Source: Haematococcus lacustris (lineage: Eukaryota > Chlorophyta > Chlorophyceae > Chlamydomonadales > Haematococcaceae). Taken from it: a stretch of 64,000 nt of DNA. The first letter of the stretch is position 1. Each line of letters begins with the position of its first letter. The stretch is from contig JASKMD010000012.1 of assembly GCA_030144725.1 (NCBI GenBank), positions 4,175,848 to 4,239,847 of the forward strand, in the 5' to 3' direction. Below, one piece after another: positions 56,343 through 64,000 of the stretch. Position numbers and translations under genes: made by a program. The notes under the pieces were generated by a model. The model was not told the origin of the DNA. It searched no databases and was given only the letters and a program-made list of their open reading frames with translations.

Positions 56343-57229
56343 TTGCAAGCAAAGTACCCATGGTGCAGGTTCAGTGGCGGTTGCAACGAGAGAGGCACCC
56401 CCCAAGCCCACTGCTCCACTTGCTTGGAGCACAAGCCCAACTCATCTCTATTCGCAAAGGCGAGTGGTGGTGGTGGGGCTGTGACGTGTGAGGCGGAGCT
56501 GGCCCAACACGCCAAGAGCAAGGCCCATTCAGAAGCCATCGGCATGGCACAGCGTGCTGGGGGGGGTGCCAGCTCCATCAAAGCAGCTGCGAAGGCTGCA
56601 ACAACAACAGTGGTCCAAGGCACCTACCGCCGCATGGTGTTGGCAGCCCTCTTCATGGTGTTGTGGGGCCACTCAGCCATGTCCTTTGCAGCCCACCTCC
56701 AGTTTGCCACTCATAGTGGGGCACCAGCTATGCCGCATGACTTCAGTGCCACCCGTTACTTCAATGCCGCCCTTTACTCTATTAGCCAAACCCTCCTCAC
56801 TCAACAGCTAGCAGCTGTACGAGCCAGCCCCTATTCAGCTTGTTAGCTGACAGCAGCACGGACATGGGAACTGAGTACCACTTGCTCCTCTACGTGCGCT
56901 ATCTGGAGCCATCGTCCTTTATCTACCACACCTCTTCCTTATGCGCTGTCAAAGTGGTGGGGGCCACATCTGAGCACATCACAGTTGTCATACTGCTTGT
57001 GATTGACACCCTCAGCCTAGATGTTGGCAAGCTTGTGGCTTTCTGCTCTGTTGGTGCCAGCACCTTCATGGGGGCTCACAATGGGGTCATGGGGGCTCAC
57101 AATGGGGGGAAGAGAGCGCGCAAGGAGAGCATGAGTGAGAGCATGAGTCAAGTGATGAAGTGGATGAGGCCTTGTTTGGCACGGAGGCAGGTGGAGTCCC
57201 AAAGGACACCTTTGAAGCCTCCTTGTTAG
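56343..57229 (+). pseudogene. hAT-type transposase remnant (zinc finger and core start)
   Basis: Reads KYPWCRFS, HCSTCLEHKPNSSLFAKAS and ELAQHAKSKAHSEAI, a C-C...H-H finger of the type found in ZNF862/KIAA1586-like hAT relatives. The frame changes near 56835 into LADSSTDMGTEYHLLLYVRY and LVAFCSVGASTFMGAHNGV, the DxxTD and GSDGAxxMxGxxxGV-type motifs of those transposases (here CSVGAS replaces GSDGA, so a key Asp is lost). It stops at 57229. Dead by frameshift and motif loss. Confidence 0.68.
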
Positions 57230-58073
57230 CTGCTGTAAGGTAACATGCCTCTTCCAAGCCGGCCGCAGGCCGGCAAAAATTCTTGGGGTATGAACAGTGT
57301 ATAGGGTCCCCGTAGTTTACCCTGACATCAGTTAAGGGCGCCCTTAGACCAGATATCACCAACTGTCGAACCCTGGGTGGGATTGTGTCGGCGCCCCATG
57401 CCGGAGTCCTCCCTTAATGCACTTTCTTTCTTTCAGCAGCAGCAGCAGCGATGCCAACAGCAGCAGCGCCAGCAGCGGCAGCGTCAGCAATAGCAGCGGC
57501 GACAACAGCAACAGCGACGATGGCAGTGCCAGCAGCGAGGGGTAGGCAGGTGCAAGTTTTCAGCCGGGGTGGCTGGCCACGCGAAGTCAGCTGTTGGGGT
57601 GGTTGGCTAGGCTGGAGCAGCAGTTCGGGAGGCTGGCCGCACCAAGGCAGCTACTGGGGTGACTGCTAGGGCACGCAAGTTTGAGTGATTGAAGAGATGG
57701 TGGAGGATGAAGAGATATGCCGGCACTGCAAGCAGCCCCAGGCGCACCATGACCTCAGGGGGTGGGTTCAGTGCCCTATCTAGTGTAGAGTCCAGACGGT
57801 GAGTTGATGCTCAGTGGCACTGCCCTTGCACAGTGGCTTTGACTTGGTGACTGGGTGGCTAGACTTGGTAACCTGTGCAAGAAGTGTGTAAACCATGGAG
57901 GACTGACATGTTATGCAAGGGATGGCTGTCTAGATTATTTATAAGCACACCCACAGCAATTTTTGCATCAGGAAAAGTAAACAATGCTTTTTCGGGTCAG
58001 GGAGGAGTACTTTATTTTGTTATTTGAGGCGTCGCGAATCAAAAAGGAGAGAGCGGTATATGATGCATGCATA
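57230..58073. other. hAT flank, GCAGCA tract and dispersed repeat
   Basis: 57438-57545 has a GCAGCA-rich tract. 57652-57965 is the second copy of the repeat at 34598. A small hairpin GCCGGCCGCAGGCCGGC is at about 57260. The AT-rich end (57960-58070) borders the methyltransferase stop. Confidence 0.55.
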
Positions 58074-61000
58074 TCAAGATAACAACACTATGTGATGCAT
58101 GCTTACATATAGGATGCATGCTTTCATAACAGCACTAGCAACACAGGCGGTTGCTGGTGTTGGTGCTGATGGTTGCGGTGAGCTTGATGGTGGGTTTAGC
58201 TGGCAGGCTGACCTGGGTGGCAGCACTCTGCTCTGCTGCTCCTTGGCCATGAACAGCTCCTTGTGGCTGGAGTAGTACTTGCGGGCGTAGGGCTGCTGCA
58301 GCCTAAGGCCCAGCCAGCGGGCGACCTGCAGGCCACACCATGCTCAGGTACGGCAGGAAGGCCCGTCCGGGGAAGGCGGCAGCAGGGAGATGAGAGGCCA
58401 GCTACCTAGGGGCAGCAGGAGGGCACGATTCATCCTGTTCCTGTGCTAGGGGCAAATCGCCTCCCCCCTCCCCCCCCACACCTTCATATCACGGCAGCAG
58501 GGGGTTGGGGGGGCACGGGACCCCGGCCGCCCCCACCCTTTCTGATCACGTGACTCACATCTACTGTCACGGCGTTGCCAATGAGGGCAAAACGCGCCCG
58601 CAGGTGCTGCTCTGCATCCTTGTCTGAGGGCCCACGGCCCCGGTGGCCAGCCAGCCCCGGGGCCTTGATGGGCCAGCACACCTCTGTGTGGCCCTCAGGC
58701 AGGCCCTGTGCAGCGGGAGGCTCACCAGGGTGGGGTGGGGCGGGGTGGGGTGGGGTGGGGTGGGGTGGGGTGGGGTGGGGTGGGGTGGGGTGGGGTGGGG
58801 TGGGGTGGGGTGGGGTGGGGTGGGGTGGGGTGGGGTGGGGTGGGGTGGGGTGGGGTGGGGTGGGGTGGGGTGGGGTGGGGTGGGGGGTGGGGTGGGGTGG
58901 GGTGGGGTGGGGTGGGGTGGGGTGGGGTGGGGTGGGGTGGGGTGGGGTGGGGTGGGGTGGGGTGGGGTGGGGTGGGGTGGGGTGGGGTGGGGTGGGGTGG
59001 GGTGGGGTGGGGCTGTTACCCCTAGGCTGGCATGTGCACTTGCCTGCAGCCGTTCCATGTCCTCTATGCGCAGTGCTCCCACCTGAGTAGGGGGCAGGGG
59101 CAGGGCAGGGTGGTACAGCTGCAGCGAAGGGCCAGGCCACAGTGTTCGCCTGGCCAGGCCCCAGCCCCATCCCTCCTCACCCACCTGCCCATCCGCCAGT
59201 GCTAAGCACATGCGGCTGTTGTTGGTGGTGAAGGTGGGAACAACATCAACACCCGGGGCACTCCTACACGCAAAGATGGGGAGCAGGGGCGAAGGCACAC
59301 AGGGCAAGACGGGGGAGCTGGGTGGCTTCACCTAATCATGAGAGTCAGCTGGGGAGGGGTAGGGGGGTGAGGTCCCTCTCAATGCGAGGGCCCCGCCCTG
59401 CCCCACAGCTATACTGCCACCGCCTGACACCTCTCTAGTCGCTGCCGGGACCTCCTCGGCTTCAGCCCAGCCCCAGCCGTGTTTCACCTCCTCAGCCTCG
59501 GCTTCAGCCCAGCTCCAGCCGTGTTCACCCCAGCCTCAGCCCCCAGCACTGTGTCTGCCCCAGCACTGAGTCTGGCCCTTCCTCCTGGTCGAACCCACCG
59601 CCTGCCTTGTCACCTTGCATTGCCGAGATCCATGGCCAGCGACCGCTGCTCCAGTTCCAGCGGCTGCTGCCGGTCCTGGCTGACCTCAGTGTCAAAGCAC
59701 TCGAAGCAGGGCGAGCCAGGCTGCCCCTCAGGGTCGATGCAGCGTGTGCAGGCACCCAGACAAGCCTGCATGCCCTGCTCACATGAAGAAAGAGGGACGA
59801 GAGGCTCAGGGGCAAGGGGGTGACGGGATGGTGGTGGGGGAAGAGGGGAGAGAGAAAAGGGGAAAGCGGGGGGAGGGGCAGGGAAAGGGTTAGGTGGAGG
59901 TAGGCAGGGGGATGAGGGGGTGGGGCCAGGGGCCGTGACCCCTGCCTGGGTGATGGCTAGACTTGTTGTGAGCGCCGTGCACAAGGTGATGGTGGTCAGT
60001 GGACGGCACCTGTGACAGGAGCACGTCACGCGCGTCCCCGTACATGGCAGCCACCAAGAACACGCGCTTGCGGCGGTTGGGTATGCCAAAGCCTGGGTGG
60101 CAGGGGGAATCTCAGATGTCAGTGCTCGCGCAGGCAGGTGGGCAGGCGGGCAGGCGGGCAGGTGGGCAGGCGGGCAGGTGGGCAGGTGGGCAGGTGGGCA
60201 GATGGGCAGGTGGGCAGGTGGGCAGATGGTAGTCAAGGCTGGGTGTCAGCCCTTGGCCTCCCCCTGCCGCCAGCCCCTGTGATTCCAGTGCTGTCGGGCC
60301 ACTGACCCGCAGTGCACACCACCCGCTGTGCCCAGGAGGAGTAGCCAAGGAACTCGAGCGTGTCAACGATGCGCTGCACCGCGGCCTCCTCACCCTGGCA
60401 GCGGTCCAGCAGGGCCTCCACCTGGCCCCACATGGGCACATGGGCACATGGGCACATGGACACTTGGCACATGGACGCCTGGTCATATGGACGCCTGGGC
60501 ATATGGACGCCGGGCAGTCATCCATCGTATTGATTTGAACTCGGCAGTTCTTCTCCTTGTGCTGTTGCTGTCGTGTGACGCACTTGACGCGTGGCCTTGC
60601 CTCCACTCACGTTTTCCAGCAGCACCCAGGGCACGGGGCGGTGCTTGGCCTTGCTGTCGGCCAGCAGGCGGAACACGTGGCGCACCAGGCCGCTGCTGTC
60701 GCCAGCAAGGCCTTGCCGCAGCCCGGCTCGGGAAACATCCACGCAGGGGAAGCCGGCTGCCAGGAGCTCGGTGTCCTGGACAGGGCAGGACCAGGGCCTG
60801 CGTGGGGGAGGGAAAGGGGGCAGGGGTGCTGCCCCTGCCCCTGCCCCTGCCCCTGCCCCTGCCCCTGCCCCTGCCCCTGCCCCTGCCCCTGCCCCTGCCC
60901 CTGCCCCTGCCCCTGCCCCTGCCCCTGCCCCTGCCCCTGCCCCTGCCCCTGCCCCCGCCCCCGCCCCCGCCCCCGCCCCCGCCCCCGCCCCCGCCCCCGC

Positions 61001-61746
61001 CCCCGCCCCCCGCCCCCGCCCCCGCCCCCGCCCCTGCCCCTGCCCCCTGCCTCCTGCCCCCTGCCTTCTGCATAAGTGCTGACTAAGCCAGCAAGTTACG
61101 CACTGGTGGCAGTGACTGTAGGCCACACACATCAGGGATGAGCAGCACGCCGGGGAAATGGCGCCGCAACACCTGCAGGCACCCCATCACTGCATCTGCT
61201 GGTCAGAGTTGCTTTCTAGCCACCAGAGAGCTCTACTTCGCTTCCTTTCCGTGTAGCTTCCCTCGTGGATGGCTTGTATAGGCCCGGTGTAACTACTACA
61301 ACAATTGCTATTCCTACTCAGGCACACCATCAGGTCAGGGGTTCGAGATGCAGCGGCGACGTCGGGCTCGCAGCAAACACCCCAAACCACATATTGTGGA
61401 GCGTGTTGTTCCGGCCAGCTACACCCGGCTGCGTTGCATGTACGCCCGCCACCGCTGCTGTGCTGGCGTATGTCTTGAAGCTGACCCGGTGGGTTGATAC
61501 GGCAGGTTGACATGATCACTCACCTGCTGCGCCCCCGGATCTGATTCCACTTGCATTATAATCTGATGGCCCGCCTGCACGGGGCCAAATCCGGTACACG
61601 ACGCGCAAAATACAGGATGCACGAACCCTAATGCCTGCGGCGTGGCCGATGGCTGCGCCGCGAGAGCGGCATTGTGCCGCGCAGCGCACCTGCTCTAATC
61701 CCAGATCCAAGCCCCCACATCCGGAGAACAAACTGGCGACCCGCAT
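58074..61746 (-). CDS. DNA (cytosine-5) methyltransferase, compact, 11 exons
   Basis: Exons 61746-61690, 61574-61524, 61172-61104, 60775-60611, 60421-60307, 60092-60010, 59774-59614, 59263-59185, 59082-59044, 58705-58559 and 58325-58074 join in phase to 405 residues. Motif I: ASLFSGCGGLDLGLEQ; II: GHQIIMQVESDPGAQQ; III: LLIPDV; IV: AGFPCVDVS with the catalytic Cys (PCV in place of the common PCQ); VI: LLENV; VIII: IPNRRKRVFLVA; IX: PTFTTNNSRMCLAL and LRIEDMERLQG; X: ALIGNAVTVDVARWLG. All steps of SAM binding and catalysis are covered. There is no BAH, chromodomain or other regulatory part. Between VIII and IX lies a Cys-rich insert (ACLGACTRCIDPEG, SPCFECFD). The target-recognition region is short. 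Intron 9 has a GC donor. The subfamily is not assigned. Confidence 0.93.
58728..59011. repeat. (GGGGT)n in methyltransferase intron 9
   Basis: A nearly pure pentamer between exons 9 and 10. Confidence 0.95.
60130..60232. repeat. GGGCAGGT/GGGCAGGC repeat in methyltransferase intron 5
   Basis: Octamer-type tandem repeat between exons 5 and 6. Confidence 0.88.
60828..61052. repeat. (CCCCTG)n/(CCCCCG)n in methyltransferase intron 3
   Basis: The hexamer CCCCTG passes into CCCCCG, then back to CCCCTG. It lies between exons 3 and 4. Confidence 0.95.
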
Positions 61747-62961
61747 GCAGCACCTGCACGACGCCGACTGACGTGATAGTGACCTGGCGACGGGGATCTG
61801 GGGATGCAGCGCAACAAAGCGAGTATCGAAAACGCCGGGTATTGAAAACGCCGGTGCGAGGTAACCAAATCTAGCCCAAACGGTCAAAACGAAAAGCTGC
61901 AGGTGGGTAGTGTGGTGCGCGATGGGACTGAGCCGTGTGTTTAAGCAGGGCAGCGATGCAGGACGACGGTCATGTCATGTCCAATGCAGTGTTAAGCACT
62001 GTCGCCCCATCGCCGTGGCACCGTTTCGATAACCGTTACGGTGTCCGGGATGAGCCAGGGCCTTGACGATGCCGCGACGGAAGCGATTGTGCCCGCGATG
62101 GTCATTCCCGGTCTGAGCGAAAGCCAAGCAGGCGCGAGGCAGCGTTTCGGGCCCCGCGTCAGGTGCCGCTTGCCTTGATGTTTACGACGATCCGGATGCA
62201 AGCTGGGGCTGGCTAGCAATAACTGAGAAAGCTGAGAAAATACACAAGGTATACATAGAAGCCCTTACACTTTGTAACAAAGGCGGTGAAAAGCGCCTCC
62301 TCCTCGCTGCGACTCAAGAAGTGAAGGCCATCCAATCAGTTAGTATTCGTTTATCAGAGGCTCACATGTCCTCCACCCTTTAAGATGAATCGAGTTGTGA
62401 GAGCTAGATTCGAACCCATGGGAACAGCCAAACCTTCATACATCATTGTTACATCATTGATTTCCAGTGTCCCAGTCCCAGCTTCCGGGCATTGTTTTCC
62501 CGCAAAAGTACAACGCGATCGGCCAGAACATCTCAGTCCGAGAGGCAGGCGACAAAAACACCGAGGTAACATCGTCATATGACCACTACATCCTTCACCT
62601 CGTGCTCATGTCCGTCAGTGGGCAGGTCACTCACCAGTGAAAGCACCAATCAGCAAATGACCCATTCTTGGCCTAGGTGATGATGCCTAGGTGATGATGC
62701 AAGTTGTGGCTACCAAGATGAGGGTATCCACTGTTCCAGGGGAGTGTGGCAGGCAAGGCAGGTAGCTGAGACAGTGCATTCACACACAAGACTGCATGTC
62801 CAATCAAGCAATTGTTATAGCTGTTTAGCAAAAACTGACATGCCACAAGGCATGCACAAACACAGGATACATTCAGAGGGTGGCATGACCACTGTGCATC
62901 CCTACGACACAGTGCTAGTGGGAATATGGACAGTCATGGTAACTCCTGCTGGAGCAGCTGC
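61747..62961. other. intergenic between methyltransferase and psaF
   Basis: Upstream region of the methyltransferase (right of 61746) and 3' flank of psaF. A TTACA at 62449-62453 is TGTAA on psaF's strand. A tRNA T-arm-like GGGTTCGAATC is readable on the minus strand near 62410, with no tRNA around it. No gene seen. Confidence 0.45.
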
Positions 62962-64000
62962 TTAGCGAGGGGACACCGTGATGTTCTCTGCCCTCTCTGT
63001 TAGGGTGCCCTCGCGCAGCTCCTGCACACATCACACAATACATATGCATCATGGGCTGCCAGCACAGCCTGCCCTGCATGGTTGACAAGCTACTGCGATG
63101 TGCACCTGCATCAAACATTGACCTTTCCTGCTTCTGTTCTGCCCTAGGCTACCTGGACACCCGAGCAGTGGGTGTCCAAAGCTGGCTGGCGGGCTGGCGG
63201 GGTGGGTCATTGCATGGCTGCTCCCCTGCACACCCACAGACCTGGATGGTCTTCAGGGGCCATGCCCAGCCATTCAGCGCTAGCTGGATGGCCATAGGAA
63301 CATCAATGATAATCTCCTTCTCAGTGGGCTTTGCCCCCTGCTTCACCAGCTGGATGTACTGCCGCCCAACATGGCCAATGTAGCCAGCAATGTACAGGAA
63401 GCCAAAAGTGGGGATCTGTGCAACCAAACAACAAGCAAAGGTAGCTTGTCGTTAGTGCAGCACAGGCCTGTGCCATGTGAGCCCTCCTGCCTGGAGCAAG
63501 TCCCTGATGCATGTCGTCGTGCTCCCCCATCAGGGCACTCACAAAGACCTCGCCGGCATGGTTGAAGCGCAGGGCCAGGCCAGGGTCGGAGATCAAGTGA
63601 GGCAGGCCGTCGTTGCCGCACAGCAGGCCAGCCTTTCCGTAGTTGGCGAACCGGTTCTTTGTTCGCTGCATAGTGGCCTCCAGGGCCAGGGCGGGGGCTG
63701 AGCCAGGCTCATACTGCGAAAGCAGGTACAGCCAGCCTGATGCCCATCCTCCGACCCACGCACATCTTTTGCTGCTCAATCGAAACCACTGTATGAATCC
63801 CCAAGGCGCGATGCAGCGCACAGCTCACCTGCTTCAAGCGCTTGTTCAGGTTCTTCAGCTCCTTCTTCTCCAGCTTGGCGAAGGCCTTGCTCTCGGAGCA
63901 GGGGGTCAAACCAGCGACGTCCGCAGATGCGGGCAGCACATTGCTGAAGCCAACAACGGCGGCCAGAGCTGCAGCTGCAACTGCGGTGCTGACGCTCTCC
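62962..64000 (-). CDS. psaF: photosystem I subunit III (PsaF), 5' end outside the window
   Basis: Exons 64000-63829 (open at the edge), 63713-63543, 63415-63242 and 63021-62962. The first gives [18 protein letters not shown], a thylakoid-lumen targeting segment with AxA cleavage, then [20 protein letters not shown]. Next: [20 protein letters not shown] and NDGLPHLI, the conserved lumenal part; [20 protein letters not shown], the membrane helix; [18 protein letters not shown]; and the end [11 protein letters not shown] and stop. The Lys-rich N-terminal helix is the docking site for plastocyanin or cytochrome c6 in algae and plants. The gene is nuclear, its product acts in the chloroplast. The chloroplast-transit start is beyond the edge. 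Confidence 0.97.

Noticed and set aside
58567..59331. Long Thr-Pro-His/Pro-rich frames over the GGGGT tract
   Set aside because: The tract is an intron of the methyltransferase, whose exons on both sides join in phase.

Overview
The window is nuclear DNA of a chlorophyte green alga, most likely volvocalean. The genes are GC-rich and intron-rich with mostly GT-AG introns. They include plant-type plastid genes (psaF for photosystem I, and a one-helix protein closely resembling land-plant OHP2) and ordinary eukaryotic housekeeping genes. Low-complexity DNA fills many introns, which recalls repeat-rich genomes such as Haematococcus; that genus is a guess. Two runs of 500 N (34091-34590 and 54040-54539) are assembly gaps. 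Layout: 0-3.7 kb holds a Fanzor/TnpB-like fragment and sparse unidentified sequence. 3.7-23 kb is a stack of mobile elements: a deleted reverse-oriented LTR retrotransposon (3700-7425), then a 15.2-kb Ty3/gypsy element (7764-22991) with two identical 276-bp LTRs and a 5-bp target duplication. The second element carries two nested insertions: a 290-bp TRIM (8410-8699) in gag and a 9.6-kb CACTA-type DNA transposon (9338-18968) that splits the protease domain. The CACTA-type element is packed with satellites and carries, on its minus strand, six copies of a 73-89-nt intron-like module. Both LTR insertions lie in or beside a broken minus-strand coding region of unknown function (flanks 7431-7763 and 22992-23471). 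A small TIR transposon with a 10-bp duplication (23510-24318) follows. 24.6-64 kb is gene-rich: AATF/BFR2 (ribosome biogenesis, +), an expansin-like secreted protein (-), a Tudor-like/poly-Gln protein (+), ribosomal protein eL20/RPL18A (+), a second and longer Fanzor-like gene (+), a USP12/46-type deubiquitinase (-), OHP2 (+), a third Fanzor-like gene (+), a decayed hAT-type transposase, a compact 405-residue DNA cytosine-5 methyltransferase (-) and psaF (-, cut by the right edge). A fourth Fanzor-like fragment lies at 33.6 kb. I rebuilt exon phases for AATF, RPL18A, the deubiquitinase, the methyltransferase and most of OHP2, and they are consistent, so these calls are firm. The most notable material is the set of four degenerate Fanzor-like loci, in which the RuvC-II Glu and/or RuvC-III Asp positions are visible but the zinc-ribbon cysteines are mostly missing, and the nested mobile elements, whose relative ages suggest that a retroelement already carrying a TRIM transposed as a composite.
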